In this document: positions 53,433-64,000 of the stretch, piece after piece
How the letters are laid out: the number at the start of each line of letters is the position of its first letter
How positions within the stretch are numbered: the stretch's first letter is position 1
Assembly (NCBI GenBank): GCA_902599805.1
Contig: CACKGP010000002.1
Span: forward strand, 79,570 to 143,569
Length of the DNA stretch: 64,000 bases
Origin: an uncultured Pelagibacteraceae bacterium
GTDB taxonomy: Bacteria > Pseudomonadota > Alphaproteobacteria > Pelagibacterales > Pelagibacteraceae
Direction: 5' to 3'
Notes under the pieces: generated by a model
Told to the model about the DNA's origin: nothing
Databases searched by the model: none
What the model saw: only the letters and a program-made list of their open reading frames with translations
Program-made: the position numbers and the translations under genes

Positions 53433-54600
53433 AGAAAAAAAAACAATGAACTTAAATTTTGGACCTCAACATCCAGCAGCGCATGGAGTTTTGAGATTGA
53501 TTCTAGAGTTGGATGGCGAACTTGTTGAAAAAGTTGATCCGCATATAGGATTATTACATAGAGGTACTGAAAAACTAATAGAACATAAAACTTATGCTCA
53601 GGCATTACCTTATTTCGATAGACTCGATTATGTTGCACCAATGAATCAAGAGCATGCTTTTGCACTTGCTACTGAAAAATTATTAGATATTCAGATACCA
53701 ATTAGAGCTCAGTACCTAAGAGTTATTTTTTGTGAGATTGGAAGAATTCTGAGTCATTTGCTTAATATTACAACTCAAGCACTTGACGTGGGAGCTTTAA
53801 CTCCTTCACTTTGGGGATTTGAAGAAAGAGAAACTCTAATGACATTTTATGAGAGAGCATCTGGATCAAGATTACATGCAAATTATTTTAGAACTGGAGG
53901 TGTTCACCAAGATGTTCCTAATAATCTTTTAGTTGATATAGGAAAGTTTTGTGAAACATTTCCAAAAATAATTGATGATCTAGAAAATTTATTGACCGAT
54001 AATAGAATCTTTAAACAGAGAAATGTTCAAATTGGAATTGTAACAAAAGAAGAAGCTCTCGCTCACAGCTTTTCTGGTGTGATGTTAAGAGGCTCAGGTG
54101 TGGCTTGGGATTTGAGAAAATCACAACCATATGAGTGTTACAAAGATTTAGATTTTAAAGTGCCTGTAGGTAAAAACGGCGATTGTTACGATAGATATCT
54201 TTGTAGAGTTGAAGAAATGAGAGAGAGTGTAAAAATAATTAAGCAATGTTTAAAAAAAATACCAACGGGTCCAATAAAAACCGTTGATGGAAAAATATCC
54301 CCACCAACTCGAGATCAATTAAAGGAGTCAATGGAAGCCCTAATTCATCATTTTAAACTTTTTACAGAGGGATACAGAGTGCCAGAAGGAAAAGTTTATA
54401 CCGCAGTGGAGGCTCCTAAAGGTGAATTTGGAGTATATCTAATATCAGATGGAAGCAGCAAACCCTATAGATGTAAAATAAGAGCTCCGGGCTTTTCTCA
54501 TCTTCAAGCAATGGATTATTTACTAAAAGGACATATGTTAGCTGATGTGCCCGCGGTTTTGGGTTCTCTTGATATTGTCTTCGGAGAGGTTGACAGATGA
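53425..54600 (+). CDS. nuoD: NADH-quinone oxidoreductase subunit D
   Basis: A 391-aa 49-kDa subunit that forms the quinone site with NuoB. It starts [21 protein letters not shown] at 53425, preceded by AAAGGAAAA; an ATG at 53359 inside nuoC is rejected because conservation begins here. Other marks are [43 protein letters not shown], and the end [13 protein letters not shown]. Overlaps nuoE by 4 bp. Confidence 0.97.
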   Translation: MAKEKKTMNLNFGPQHPAAHGVLRLILELDGELVEKVDPHIGLLHRGTEKLIEHKTYAQALPYFDRLDYVAPMNQEHAFALATEKLLDIQIPIRAQYLRVIFCEIGRILSHLLNITTQALDVGALTPSLWGFEERETLMTFYERASGSRLHANYFRTGGVHQDVPNNLLVDIGKFCETFPKIIDDLENLLTDNRIFKQRNVQIGIVTKEEALAHSFSGVMLRGSGVAWDLRKSQPYECYKDLDFKVPVGKNGDCYDRYLCRVEEMRESVKIIKQCLKKIPTGPIKTVDGKISPPTRDQLKESMEALIHHFKLFTEGYRVPEGKVYTAVEAPKGEFGVYLISDGSSKPYRCKIRAPGFSHLQAMDYLLKGHMLADVPAVLGSLDIVFGEVDR

Positions 54601-55205
54601 GCATAAAAAAAATTCATGATAATCAACCCGATAAATTTGAGTTCACAAAAGCTAATTTAGAGCTTGCTGACAAGATTTTAAAAAAATATCCATCAGATCA
54701 AAAAAAGAGTGCTGTCATGCCATTACTTTATTTAGCTCAAAATCAAAATGAAAATTGGATACCTTTAGCTGCAATGAAATACATAGGCAAGTTCCTTTCT
54801 ATGCCTTACATAAATGTTTATGAAATAGCAACTTTCTATAGCATGTATAATTTAGCTCCAGTTGGAAAATACTTTATCCAAGTTTGCACAACAAGCCCAT
54901 GCGCGTTAAGAGGTGCAAATAAGCTGGTAGATATTTGTAAAGAAAAAATATCTAAAAATCAAAATGAATTATCACAAAATAAACTTTGCTCATGGACCGA
55001 AGTTGAATGTTTGGGTGCTTGTATTAATGCACCAATGATGCAGGTCAATGAAGATTATTATGAGGATTTAGATGAAACAAATACAAAAAAAATATTAAAT
55101 TCTTTTTTAGAAGATAAGCCATTAAAACCAGGATCTTACAGAAATAGAAAAAATTCTGCACCTGAAAAAAATCAAATATTAACAAACGGACATAAGAATG
55201 CTTAA
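54597..55205 (+). CDS. nuoE: NADH-quinone oxidoreductase subunit E
   Basis: A 202-aa 24-kDa subunit of the NADH module with the N1a [2Fe-2S] cluster. Cysteine ligands are in [12 protein letters not shown] and [15 protein letters not shown]. The N-terminal helix region [14 protein letters not shown] is conserved. The C-terminal ~30 residues ([11 protein letters not shown]...) are a short extension typical of alphaproteobacteria. Overlaps nuoF by 8 bp. Confidence 0.96.
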   Translation: MSIKKIHDNQPDKFEFTKANLELADKILKKYPSDQKKSAVMPLLYLAQNQNENWIPLAAMKYIGKFLSMPYINVYEIATFYSMYNLAPVGKYFIQVCTTSPCALRGANKLVDICKEKISKNQNELSQNKLCSWTEVECLGACINAPMMQVNEDYYEDLDETNTKKILNSFLEDKPLKPGSYRNRKNSAPEKNQILTNGHKNA

Positions 55206-56529
55206 AGAGGAAAACAAAATATTCAAAAATTTATATAACGAACAAGGTTGGGAGTTAGAAAATGCTCTTAAGAGAGATGATTGGTTAGATACTAAAAAAA
55301 TTATAGAGAAGGGAAGAGATTGGATCATAAATGAAATTAAAGCCTCAGAACTTAGAGGTAGAGGAGGAGCTGGTTTTTCAACTGGATTAAAATGGTCATT
55401 CGCACCGAAAAAAGTTGGTTCAAGACCACATTACTTAGTCATAAATGCTGACGAATCTGAACCTGGAACTTGTAAAGATAGAGATATACTTAGATTTGAG
55501 CCTCAAAAATTAATTGAAGGATGTTTAATTGCTTCTTACGCTGTAAATGCAAAAGTTTGTTATGTTTATATAAGAGGAGAATATATCAAAGAAGGCAAAA
55601 GACTTCAGGAGGCTATAGACGAGGCATATTCAAAAAATTTAATTGGTAAAAACGCATGTAATTCTGGATGGGATTTAGATATTTATATTCACTATGGCGC
55701 AGGAGCATATATCTGTGGTGAGGAAACCGCACTTCTGGAAAGTTTAGAGGGTAATAAAGGTCAACCAAGATTAAAACCACCCTTTCCAGCTTTAGTAGGG
55801 CTTTATGGCTGTCCAACAATTGTTAATAATGTTGAGACAATTGCTGTAGTTCCAACGATATTAAGACGTGGAGCTAAATGGTTTGCATCTATGGGAAGAC
55901 CCAAAAATACTGGTACTAAAATATTTTGTATTTCTGGAAACGTAAATGCACCTTGCAATGTAGAGGAAGAGATGGGTATCCCATTAAAAGAACTTATAGA
56001 AAAACATGCTGGTGGAGTTATTGGTGGTTGGAAAAATCTTCAGGCTGTAATACCAGGTGGATCATCAATGCCTATGGTTCCAAAGGATATTTGTGAAACA
56101 TTAAGAATGGATTTTGACTCTTTGGTAGAGGTTAAAAGCGGATTAGGCACTGCTGGAGTTGTAGTAATTAATAAAGACGAAGACATTGTTAAATGCATGG
56201 CTAGAATTGCAAGATTTTACAAACATGAAAGTTGTGGTCAGTGCACACCTTGTAGAGAGGGTGCAGGATGGATGTGGCGTATCCTAGAAAGAACAGCAAA
56301 AGGAGAAGCTACACATAAAGATATCGATTTATTATCTGATGTTACAAAACAAATTGAAGGTCACACTATCTGTGCATTTGGAGAAGGTTCAGCATGGCCT
56401 GTTCAGGGACTTTTAAGACATTTTAGAAAAGAAATTGATAAAAGATGTTTTTCTGAGCCGACTATTAAAAAGAAAAGAAAAATACCATATTTAATTGATC
56501 AACATAAATTAGAAAGTAAAGATGCCTAA
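55198..56529 (+). CDS. nuoF: NADH-quinone oxidoreductase subunit F
   Basis: A 443-aa 51-kDa subunit that binds NADH and FMN. It has the glycine-rich [17 protein letters not shown] near residue 55, [45 protein letters not shown] (shown in part), and the [4Fe-4S] ligands in [12 protein letters not shown] near residue 345. The start is the ATG at 55198 inside the end of nuoE. Overlaps nuoG by 8 bp. Confidence 0.97.
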   Translation: MLKEENKIFKNLYNEQGWELENALKRDDWLDTKKIIEKGRDWIINEIKASELRGRGGAGFSTGLKWSFAPKKVGSRPHYLVINADESEPGTCKDRDILRFEPQKLIEGCLIASYAVNAKVCYVYIRGEYIKEGKRLQEAIDEAYSKNLIGKNACNSGWDLDIYIHYGAGAYICGEETALLESLEGNKGQPRLKPPFPALVGLYGCPTIVNNVETIAVVPTILRRGAKWFASMGRPKNTGTKIFCISGNVNAPCNVEEEMGIPLKELIEKHAGGVIGGWKNLQAVIPGGSSMPMVPKDICETLRMDFDSLVEVKSGLGTAGVVVINKDEDIVKCMARIARFYKHESCGQCTPCREGAGWMWRILERTAKGEATHKDIDLLSDVTKQIEGHTICAFGEGSAWPVQGLLRHFRKEIDKRCFSEPTIKKKRKIPYLIDQHKLESKDA

Positions 56530-58573
56530 AATTTTTATAAATAATAATGAAATAGAATTTAAAGAAGGCATGACGGTTCTACAAGCCTGTGAACTAGCAG
56601 GCGTTGAGATTCCAAGATTTTGTTACCATGAAAGGCTATCGATAGCTGGAAATTGTAGAATGTGTTTAGTTGAAATGGAAAAATCAGCTAAACCTATTGC
56701 TTCATGCGCAATGCCAGCAGCTGAGGGAATGAAAATTAAAACAAATACCAAAATGGTTGAGAAAGCTCGAAAAGGAGTTATGGAATTTTTACTCGTTAAT
56801 CATCCTTTAGATTGTCCTGTTTGTGATCAGGGAGGCGAGTGTGATTTACAAGATCAATCCCTGTACTACGGTTTTGATGGGTCAAGATTTAAAGAAAACA
56901 AAAGATTAGTGAAAGATAAATATATGGGGCCTTTAATTAAAACTCAAATGACCAGATGTATTCATTGTACAAGATGCATAAGATTTGCAACGGAGGTTGC
57001 TGGTGTTTCAGAACTTGGTGCGATAGGAAGAGGAGAAGATATGGAAATAACAACATATCTTGAAAAATCAATGACTTCAGAATTATCAGGTAACGTAATT
57101 GATTTATGTCCCGTAGGTGCCTTAACATCAAAACCTTATGCTTTTGAAGCAAGACCTTGGGAATTAAAAAAAACTGAAAGCATAGATGTAATGGATGCCG
57201 TTGGATCTAATATAAGAGTAGATAGTTATGGTTGGGAGGTCAAAAGAATTTTGCCAAGACTTAACAACCAAATAAATGAAGAATGGATATCAGATAAAAC
57301 AAGATATGCTTGCGATGGCTTATTAAAACAAAGATTGGATAAAGTTTATATTCGAAAAAACAATCAACTGGTAGAATCAAGTTGGGATGATGCGATTAAT
57401 TTAATTTCCTTAAAAATAAAATCAACAAGCTCTGAAAAAATTGCAGGTCATGTTGGAGGTTTAAGTAGTTTCGAAACTATAAATTCATTTAAAAAATTTT
57501 TAGAGGAAATCAACGTCAAAAATTATGAATTTAGAGAAAAAGACTTTTATGTAAATTCCGATCAAAAAATGAATTACATTTTCAATTCGTCAATACAGGG
57601 AATCGAAAAGGCAGATTTTATACTTTTAGTGGGCGCTAACCCAAGACATGAAGCAACAATTTTAAATGCAAGAATTAGAAAAACTTATTTAAAAAATAAA
57701 TTACCAATATTTTCTATTGGTGACCCAGGTGATTTAACCTATCCGTACAAAATAGTTGGAAACAAAACAGAGGATATTAAGAAAATTTTAGAAGGCAAAA
57801 GTGAGATTAATGATTTATTAAAAAAATCCAAAAACCCTTTAATAATTATTGGAGAGTCAGCACTGGAGTTAAAATCTGGAAAATACATTTTTGAAGGTTT
57901 AAAGGAGTTTTTGTATAAAAATAAATTTATAAACGAAGATTGGAATTCTTTTAATATATTATCTCAAAACGCTGCTACAGTCGGCGCATTAGACTTAAAC
58001 TTTTTTAATAAACCTAACGGGAGCGGAAGTTTTTTTGATAAAATAAATAATCATAATTTTGATCTGCTATATTTGGTTGGTTCCGATGAATTAAATTTCC
58101 AAAAAAATAATGAGTTTATTATTTATCAAGGTAGTCACGGAGATAGGATGGCTCAAATCGCAGATGTAATATTACCAAGTCCAGCTTATACAGAACAAAA
58201 TGGTTTTTTTATAAATTTAGAAGGAAGATTGCAAAAAGCATTTAAAGCAACAAACCCAATAGGTAATGCCAAAGAGGATTGGAAAATATTTAATCTTATT
58301 GTCGATAAAATTAAAAATAAAAATTTATTCACAAATTATAAAACTTTAATTGAGGATAGTTTGTCAAAAATTAGAGAAAATAAAAATATAGATACATTAC
58401 CTGAACCCCAAATAAAAAAAATACATTTAACTTCAGGCAATTTTTATAGCGAACAAGTTTTAATAAGACCAATCGATTATTATTTCAGCAATCCAGTTGC
58501 CAGAGCATCAAAAACTATGAGTGACTGTAGAATTGAGAAAATTCGTAATTCAGAAAATAGAAAGACAGGCTAA
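56522..58573 (+). CDS. nuoG: NADH-quinone oxidoreductase subunit G
   Basis: A 683-aa 75-kDa subunit. Ligands for N1b are in [18 protein letters not shown], for N5/N4 in [20 protein letters not shown] and [15 protein letters not shown], and a further block is in [20 protein letters not shown]. The C-terminal molybdopterin-like domain (residues ~220-683) is catalytically inactive in the family. Length is typical for alphaproteobacteria. It follows nuoF with an 8-bp overlap and abuts nuoH. Confidence 0.96.
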   Translation: MPKIFINNNEIEFKEGMTVLQACELAGVEIPRFCYHERLSIAGNCRMCLVEMEKSAKPIASCAMPAAEGMKIKTNTKMVEKARKGVMEFLLVNHPLDCPVCDQGGECDLQDQSLYYGFDGSRFKENKRLVKDKYMGPLIKTQMTRCIHCTRCIRFATEVAGVSELGAIGRGEDMEITTYLEKSMTSELSGNVIDLCPVGALTSKPYAFEARPWELKKTESIDVMDAVGSNIRVDSYGWEVKRILPRLNNQINEEWISDKTRYACDGLLKQRLDKVYIRKNNQLVESSWDDAINLISLKIKSTSSEKIAGHVGGLSSFETINSFKKFLEEINVKNYEFREKDFYVNSDQKMNYIFNSSIQGIEKADFILLVGANPRHEATILNARIRKTYLKNKLPIFSIGDPGDLTYPYKIVGNKTEDIKKILEGKSEINDLLKKSKNPLIIIGESALELKSGKYIFEGLKEFLYKNKFINEDWNSFNILSQNAATVGALDLNFFNKPNGSGSFFDKINNHNFDLLYLVGSDELNFQKNNEFIIYQGSHGDRMAQIADVILPSPAYTEQNGFFINLEGRLQKAFKATNPIGNAKEDWKIFNLIVDKIKNKNLFTNYKTLIEDSLSKIRENKNIDTLPEPQIKKIHLTSGNFYSEQVLIRPIDYYFSNPVARASKTMSDCRIEKIRNSENRKTG

Positions 58574-59578
58574 ATGGAATCTTTAGTTGTTCTATATAAT
58601 GAGGTTTATAAAATTTTATTTTTATTAATTCCAATTTTAGTCTCTGTAGCTATGATAGTATGGTTTGACAGAAGAGTTTGGGGATTTGTTCAAAAACGTA
58701 AAGGCCCAAATGTTGTAGGTCCATTTGGATTATTTCAAACTTTAGCTGATGCATTAAAATATATATTTAAAGAAATAATTATTCCCGCAAGTTCTAACAA
58801 AGTTATTTTTATTTTAGCACCAATAGTCACAATGACTCTTGCTTTATCTGCTTGGGCCGTAATACCTTTAAGTGAGAAGATGGTAATCGCTGACATAAAT
58901 GTTGGAATACTTTATATTTTCGCAATTTCCTCTTTAGGTGTTTATGGAATTTTAATGGGCGGTTGGGCATCAAATTCTAAGTATCCTTTTCTTGGTGCAG
59001 TAAGATCTGCTGCACAGATGGTTTCTTATGAAGTATCAATTGGAATAATCATTATTAATGTTCTTTTGTGTACAGGTTCTTTAAATTTAAAAGAAATTGT
59101 TTTGGCACAACAAAATTTATGGTTTGTAATTCCTCTTTTCCCAATGTTTGTTATTTTTTTTATTTCTGCACTTGCAGAAACTAATCGACCCCCATTTGAT
59201 TTACCAGAGGCCGAAGCTGAATTGGTTGCCGGGTATCAAACAGAATACTCTGGGATGATGTATGCAATGTTTTGGCTTGGAGAATATGCAAATATTCTAT
59301 TGATGTGTGCACTTGGTTCAATTTTATTTCTTGGCGGCTGGTTATCACCTATTGATATTTATCCATTTAATTTAATCCCAGGTGCCGTGTGGATGATTAT
59401 AAAAATATTAATTTTATTTTTCATGTTTGCAATCATAAAAGCAATAGTTCCAAGATACAGATATGACCAACTTATGAGATTAGGCTGGAAAGTATTTTTA
59501 CCTTTCTCTTTAATATATGTTGTATTTACAGCAAGTTTTTTAATTTATTTTGACCTACTTCCAAACACAGGAAATTAA
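58574..59578 (+). CDS. nuoH: NADH-quinone oxidoreductase subunit H
   Basis: A 334-aa membrane subunit with eight helices that links the quinone chamber to the proton pumps. Marks are [21 protein letters not shown] near residue 32, the acidic quinone-funnel region [23 protein letters not shown] (in part), and [17 protein letters not shown] near the end. Directly follows nuoG and abuts nuoI. Confidence 0.97.
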   Translation: MESLVVLYNEVYKILFLLIPILVSVAMIVWFDRRVWGFVQKRKGPNVVGPFGLFQTLADALKYIFKEIIIPASSNKVIFILAPIVTMTLALSAWAVIPLSEKMVIADINVGILYIFAISSLGVYGILMGGWASNSKYPFLGAVRSAAQMVSYEVSIGIIIINVLLCTGSLNLKEIVLAQQNLWFVIPLFPMFVIFFISALAETNRPPFDLPEAEAELVAGYQTEYSGMMYAMFWLGEYANILLMCALGSILFLGGWLSPIDIYPFNLIPGAVWMIIKILILFFMFAIIKAIVPRYRYDQLMRLGWKVFLPFSLIYVVFTASFLIYFDLLPNTGN

Positions 59579-60064
59579 ATGAAACTAAATCGTATTTTAA
59601 AGATTATTTTTTTATCAGAATTTATCAAGTCTTTAGCAATTGCTTTTAAAGAAATTTTTAAAAAGAAGAAAACAATTAACTATCCATTTGAAAAAGGAGC
59701 AATAAGTCCAAGATTTAGGGGTGAACATGCTTTAAGAAGATATCCAAACGGCGAGGAAAGATGTATCGCTTGCAAATTATGTGAAGCCGTATGTCCTGCT
59801 CAAGCTATAACTATTGAGTCTGAAGAGCGTGCAGACGGTAGTAGAAAAACAACTCGTTATGATATCGATATGCTTAAGTGTATTTATTGTGGTTTGTGTG
59901 AAGAATCGTGTCCAGTAGATGCCATTGTACAAGGTCCTAATTTTGAATTTGCAACGGAAACTAGAGAGGAGCTTTATTACAACAAGGAGAAGCTGCTTAA
60001 GAATGGAGACCAATGGGAGTCAGTTTTGGATAAAAATTTAAAACTGGATAAACCCTACAGATAA
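59579..60064 (+). CDS. nuoI: NADH-quinone oxidoreductase subunit I
   Basis: A 161-aa ferredoxin-like subunit carrying clusters N6a and N6b. Two classical [4Fe-4S] motifs are present: [16 protein letters not shown] near residue 61 and [16 protein letters not shown] near residue 100. [17 protein letters not shown] precedes the first. It follows nuoH without a gap and is 5 bp before nuoJ. Confidence 0.97.
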   Translation: MKLNRILKIIFLSEFIKSLAIAFKEIFKKKKTINYPFEKGAISPRFRGEHALRRYPNGEERCIACKLCEAVCPAQAITIESEERADGSRKTTRYDIDMLKCIYCGLCEESCPVDAIVQGPNFEFATETREELYYNKEKLLKNGDQWESVLDKNLKLDKPYR

Positions 60065-60069
60065 TTTTA

Positions 60070-60702
60070 ATGATAGCACACGCATTATTTTTTTATTTTT
60101 TTTCTATAATAGCGATACTTTCAGCAATTATGGTTATTGTGTCTAGGAATACTGTTCATGCTGTATTCTTTTTAATATTAGACTTTATATCCATCGCATC
60201 ACTTTTTATTCTAATTGGTGCGGAGTTTTTAGGAATGATGATGATAATAGTTTACGTAGGAGCTGTTGCAGTTTTATTTCTGTTCGTGGTGATGTTGTTA
60301 AACGTTAGTGAACAAAAACTTTCCTGGTTTCGGGGAGCTAGAAAAACAAAACATATACCAATAGGTTTGGCCGTTGGCGCAGTAATTTTGCTTGAACTTA
60401 TAGTTGTTGTAGGTGGTTGGAAATATAGAGATACTTTTTCTGAAACTAAGTTCCTAAATTTTGAAAAAGATTTTACTAATACCCATGCAATTGGTAATGT
60501 GATGTATACCGAATATATACATCTCTTTCAGATATCAGGCCTAATATTACTTTTATCAATGATTGGAGCAATAGTTTTAACCTATAGGAAAAGAGAGGGT
60601 GTGAAAAGACAGGATTATTTTACTCAAGTCGGAAGAGAAAGAGAGGACTCTATTAAACTTGTTGAAGTTGAGTCTGGCAAAGGAATAAATTTAGATGATT
60701 GA
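60070..60702 (+). CDS. nuoJ: NADH-quinone oxidoreductase subunit J
   Basis: A 210-aa membrane subunit with five helices. The conserved third-helix region [23 protein letters not shown] near residues 56-78 (quoted in part: [16 protein letters not shown]) contains the pi-bulge. [19 protein letters not shown] follows the last helix. Overlaps nuoK by 8 bp. Confidence 0.96.
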   Translation: MIAHALFFYFFSIIAILSAIMVIVSRNTVHAVFFLILDFISIASLFILIGAEFLGMMMIIVYVGAVAVLFLFVVMLLNVSEQKLSWFRGARKTKHIPIGLAVGAVILLELIVVVGGWKYRDTFSETKFLNFEKDFTNTHAIGNVMYTEYIHLFQISGLILLLSMIGAIVLTYRKREGVKRQDYFTQVGREREDSIKLVEVESGKGINLDD

Positions 60703-61006
60703 AATTGGTTTAGGTCATTATTTAACTTTTGGAGCAATAATATTTTCAATAGGTACTCTTGGTATTTTTTTAAATAGGAAAAATGTTATTGTTATTTTAA
60801 TGTCCGTAGAACTAATTTTGCTTGCGGTTAATATCAATTTAGTTTCTTTTTCCATATATCTTGAAGATATTACTGGTCAAATATTTACAATGCTTATTTT
60901 AACGGTCGCAGCAGCTGAAGCAGCAATTGGATTAGCAATTATTGTTTCTTATTATAGAAATCGTGGGTCAGTCAGAGTAGAAGAAATTAATGAGATGAAA
61001 GGTTAA
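60695..61006 (+). CDS. nuoK: NADH-quinone oxidoreductase subunit K
   Basis: A 103-aa three-helix membrane subunit. Conserved glutamates needed for proton transfer are in [15 protein letters not shown] and [13 protein letters not shown]. Length is standard. It overlaps nuoJ by 8 bp and abuts nuoL. Confidence 0.97.
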   Translation: MIEIGLGHYLTFGAIIFSIGTLGIFLNRKNVIVILMSVELILLAVNINLVSFSIYLEDITGQIFTMLILTVAAAEAAIGLAIIVSYYRNRGSVRVEEINEMKG

Positions 61007-62914
61007 ATGGAGTACGCGGTTATTTTTTTACCGTTGTTAGGAACAATAATTGGATATTTATCTAAATACTTTGGTGATATCGCATCACAACTCTTAACCA
61101 CTCTTTCAGTTTGCATAGCAGCTATATTATCATTAGCAATTTTTTATAATGGCTTAGTACATGATAATTATGGAAATTATATAATTTTCGAGTGGATTAA
61201 GTCAGGAGATTTTCAGATTAATTGGTCAATAAATATTGATCCCTTAAGTTCAATAATGTTAGTAGTAGTTACACTTGTTTCGGCTTTGGTTCATATTTAT
61301 TCAATTGGCTACATGAGTCATGATCCGTTTAAACCACGATTTATGTCTTATCTGTCATTATTTACTTTTGCCATGTTGGTTTTGGTTGTATCAGATAATT
61401 TTATACAACTATTTTTTGGATGGGAAGGGGTCGGTCTCGCATCTTATCTTTTAATTGGTTTCTGGTATAAAAGAGAATCTGCTAATAAAGCTGCAATTAA
61501 AGCTTTCTTAGTTAATAGAATTGGTGATTTTGGCCTCGCCATTGGCGTATTTTTAATATTTTTGTATTTTGGAACATTAAACTATGAAGAAGTTTTCCAA
61601 CAAGTTTCAAACTTTTCTAGTAAAGAGATCAATTTCCTAGGTTTAAAGGCAAATTTAATAACTTTAATAAGTTTGTTTCTTTTTATTGGTGCCATGGGTA
61701 AATCAGCTCAATTTTTTTTACATACCTGGTTGCCAGATGCAATGGAGGGTCCCACTCCTGTTTCTGCACTTATACATGCCGCAACAATGGTTACAGCTGG
61801 AGTTTTTTTAGTTGTAAGATGCTCTCCGATTTTTGAGTATTCTCAATTTGCATTAAATATTGTGACAATCATTGGAATGACCACAGCATTTTTTGCTGCA
61901 ACGGTTGCGATTGTACAAAATGATATAAAAAAAATAATAGCTTACTCAACATGTAGCCAACTTGGCTATATGTTTTTTGCAGCTGGAGTTGGAGCTTACA
62001 ATGTTGCTATGTTTCATTTATTCACACATGCGTTTTTCAAAGCACTTTTGTTTTTAGGATCAGGTTCTGTAATTCATTCCTTAAATGATGAGCAGGATAT
62101 AAGAAATATGGGTGATATATGGAAAAAAATGCCTTTTACTTGGTTGGCAATGATTGTTGGTACACTTGCATTAACTGGATTTCCACTTTTATCCGGATTT
62201 TATTCTAAAGATGCAATAATTGAGTACGCATATTTAAGTCAAAGTAACATTGGCTATATTGCAACTGCAGTAGGAATAATAACAGCGCTTTTAACAGCTA
62301 TTTATTCTTGGAGATTAATATTTAAAACTTTTCATGGAAAATTTAACAACAAAGATATTTCGAAATCAAAAATTAAGGAGTCGGGTCTATCTATTACCGT
62401 TCCTTTAGGGATTTTAATTTTAGGATCAATCTTTTCTGGATTTCTTTTCAAAGACTTACTAATTGGAAAAACTAATCAAGAATTTTGGGGATCATCTATA
62501 TTAATTTTAAATGATTTTGACCACAGCTTGATACCATTGTGGATCCTTTATATCACACCATTTCTAGTAATTTCTGCTATACCTTTGTCATATTATCTAT
62601 TTTTAAAAAACCCAAAATATTTAGACCAAATAATTTTAAAAAACCAAAAAATTTATAAATTTTTATTAAACAAGTGGTATTTCGATGAGTTTTATGATGT
62701 TTTTTTTGTTAGACCAGTCAAAAAATTAGGATCTTTTTTTTGGAAATCTGGAGATCAAAAAACTATAGATAGATATGGCCCTGACGGTATTTCACAATTA
62801 ATTAAAAATATTTCTTACAAAGCATCAAAGTTTCAAACTGGTTATTTATTTGATTATGCTTTTGTTATGTTGATTGGATTTTCTCTACTATTAACTTTTT
62901 TAATTATTAATTAA
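61007..62914 (+). CDS. nuoL: NADH-quinone oxidoreductase subunit L
   Basis: A 635-aa antiporter-like proton-pumping subunit. Key charged residues are in [43 protein letters not shown] (in part) and [13 protein letters not shown], and [18 protein letters not shown] lies further on. The long lateral amphipathic helix and final membrane helix are near residues 545-635. Its stop shares a base with the nuoM start (TAATG). Confidence 0.97.
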   Translation: MEYAVIFLPLLGTIIGYLSKYFGDIASQLLTTLSVCIAAILSLAIFYNGLVHDNYGNYIIFEWIKSGDFQINWSINIDPLSSIMLVVVTLVSALVHIYSIGYMSHDPFKPRFMSYLSLFTFAMLVLVVSDNFIQLFFGWEGVGLASYLLIGFWYKRESANKAAIKAFLVNRIGDFGLAIGVFLIFLYFGTLNYEEVFQQVSNFSSKEINFLGLKANLITLISLFLFIGAMGKSAQFFLHTWLPDAMEGPTPVSALIHAATMVTAGVFLVVRCSPIFEYSQFALNIVTIIGMTTAFFAATVAIVQNDIKKIIAYSTCSQLGYMFFAAGVGAYNVAMFHLFTHAFFKALLFLGSGSVIHSLNDEQDIRNMGDIWKKMPFTWLAMIVGTLALTGFPLLSGFYSKDAIIEYAYLSQSNIGYIATAVGIITALLTAIYSWRLIFKTFHGKFNNKDISKSKIKESGLSITVPLGILILGSIFSGFLFKDLLIGKTNQEFWGSSILILNDFDHSLIPLWILYITPFLVISAIPLSYYLFLKNPKYLDQIILKNQKIYKFLLNKWYFDEFYDVFFVRPVKKLGSFFWKSGDQKTIDRYGPDGISQLIKNISYKASKFQTGYLFDYAFVMLIGFSLLLTFLIIN

Positions 62915-64000
62915 TGAACTTTCCTATTTTATCATCAATAACGTTTTTACCTTTAATAGGTGCTTTTTTTGTATTTTTATCAAAAAGTGAATCAAACCAA
63001 GTAAACAAAGGAGCTATTTATGTTTCCTTATTTACAAGTTTTGCAAATTTTTTTCTCGTTTTATTCTTGTGGTATTCTTTTGACAATACTTCATCAAATT
63101 TTCAATTTGTTGAGGAGTCGGTTTGGATAAGTGGTTTTATTAAATTTAAGTTTGGCATCGATGGTATATCTATTTTATTTATTCTACTTACTGCTTTTAT
63201 AATACCTATATGCGTTATCTCCTGTATTAATAGTATAAAAAATAGATTAAAAGAATTTTTAATTGCCATTCTAGTTTTAGAGACTTTTATGATAGGTGTC
63301 TTTTGTTCTCTAGACTTAGTAATTTTTTATCTTTTCTTTGAGGCAGGTTTAATTCCAATGTTTTTAATTATTGGAATTTGGGGTGGGCCAAGAAGAGTTT
63401 ACTCTGCATTTAAATTTTTTCTATTTACGCTTCTAGGCTCTGTTTTAATGTTAATTGCAATAATCTCTATTTATTGGATAACAGGCACCACAGATGTAAC
63501 TGAAATATACAAAATTAAAATACCATCTGAATTTCAAAACTTACTTTGGTTGGCTTTTTTTAGTTCATTTGCAGTCAAAATGCCAATGTGGCCAGTACAC
63601 ACATGGTTACCTGATGCCCATGTTGAAGCTCCTACAGCTGGATCAGTAATTCTTGCAGCTATTCTTCTTAAAATGGCTGGATATGGTTTTTTAAGATTTT
63701 CAGTTGGTATGTTTCCATTAGCTTCAGAATATTTTACACCACTAGTTTTTACATTAAGCGTAATAGCAATAATTTATACTTCACTTGTGGCTCTTATGCA
63801 GGATGATATGAAAAAATTGATAGCTTACTCGTCTGTAGCGCACATGGGATATGTCACACTTGGAATCTTTACCTTTAATAAACAAGGAATTGAAGGTGGT
63901 ATTATTCAAATGTTTAGCCACGGTTTAATTTCTGCGGCATTATTTTTATGCGTAGGTGTTCTTTATGATCGAGCACACTCAAGACTAATAAATAATTATG
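62914..64000 (+). CDS. nuoM: NADH-quinone oxidoreductase subunit M (cut by window end)
   Basis: The frame from ATG at 62914 runs open to the window edge (about 362 residues seen of a usual ~500). It begins [20 protein letters not shown]. Antiporter-like subunit marks are [19 protein letters not shown] with the key glutamate, [35 protein letters not shown] and [13 protein letters not shown]. It continues the operon, with nuoN expected next. Confidence 0.96.
   Translation, partial: MNFPILSSITFLPLIGAFFVFLSKSESNQVNKGAIYVSLFTSFANFFLVLFLWYSFDNTSSNFQFVEESVWISGFIKFKFGIDGISILFILLTAFIIPICVISCINSIKNRLKEFLIAILVLETFMIGVFCSLDLVIFYLFFEAGLIPMFLIIGIWGGPRRVYSAFKFFLFTLLGSVLMLIAIISIYWITGTTDVTEIYKIKIPSEFQNLLWLAFFSSFAVKMPMWPVHTWLPDAHVEAPTAGSVILAAILLKMAGYGFLRFSVGMFPLASEYFTPLVFTLSVIAIIYTSLVALMQDDMKKLIAYSSVAHMGYVTLGIFTFNKQGIEGGIIQMFSHGLISAALFLCVGVLYDRAHSRLINNY

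Noticed and set aside
1-64000. CRISPR arrays, insertion sequences, prophage, integrase attachment sites
   Set aside because: No regularly spaced repeats, transposase or phage genes were seen; the tRNA genes show no duplicated ends or adjacent integrase.

Overview
The window looks like part of a streamlined, AT-rich alphaproteobacterial chromosome. The best match is Pelagibacterales (SAR11, Candidatus Pelagibacter type). Reasons are the strong A/T bias at third codon positions, intergenic gaps mostly under 150 bp, many ATGA/TAATG junctions, convergent genes that touch or overlap, and short versions of several proteins (RNase E of 600 aa, no cysteine). I see no insertion sequence, prophage, CRISPR array, integrase or rRNA. 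The longest stretch without a protein gene is about 250 bp (13739-13989), and it carries a structured RNA.

Layout. 1-4481: tail of a TspO-like gene, a Yip1 protein, hisI, folE, an AcuI-type acryloyl-CoA reductase with a LysR regulator, and a bactofilin. 4564-8265: rhomboid protease, rseP, HU and amtB with tandem terminators. 8390-10913: minus-strand operon of an ABA4-like protein, a DsbA-fold isomerase, a possible glycosyltransferase and a 1-Cys Bcp. 10938-13738: recX, then a minus-strand operon (DUF3553, cysQ, 45-aa membrane peptide) divergent from mnmA. 13800-13983: a multi-hairpin RNA of unknown family with its own terminator. 13990-19819: membrane protein, a 27-aa very basic peptide, accC-accB-aroQ, thiS-thiG and rne. 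19985-25248: PBP1A, prfB with its programmed frameshift, and an AsmA-like protein. 25241-28310: tyrS, anmK and a hydrolase.

28442-35630 is a complete SUF iron-sulfur operon: iscR-sufB-VOC-sufE-sufC-sufD-sufS-sufU-sufT-sufA plus a small unknown gene. 35632-37427 is glnA with a small exported protein. 37545-40341 holds nnrD, an EamA transporter and a WecA/MraY-like enzyme. 40370-46230 is a protein-quality block: tRNA-Leu, tig (frameshifted as written), clpP, clpX, lon. 46281-48827 is one 848-aa protein joining a sugar epimerase, a cupin and a C-methyltransferase. 48829-51541 holds an acetoacetyl-CoA synthetase, a small coiled-coil protein and a zinc-ribbon membrane protein. 51635-51790 is tRNA-Val and tRNA-Asp, and 51932 to the window end is the complex I operon nuoA to nuoM (cut).

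Most of the window is core metabolism and housekeeping. I found no obvious new defence or mobile system. The best candidates for something undescribed are the RNA after mnmA, the three-domain sugar enzyme, the 27-aa basic peptide, the VOC gene inside the suf operon, the RNase E without a Zn-link, and the tRNA-Leu/tig junction. All assignments are from reading the sequence; no database search was run.
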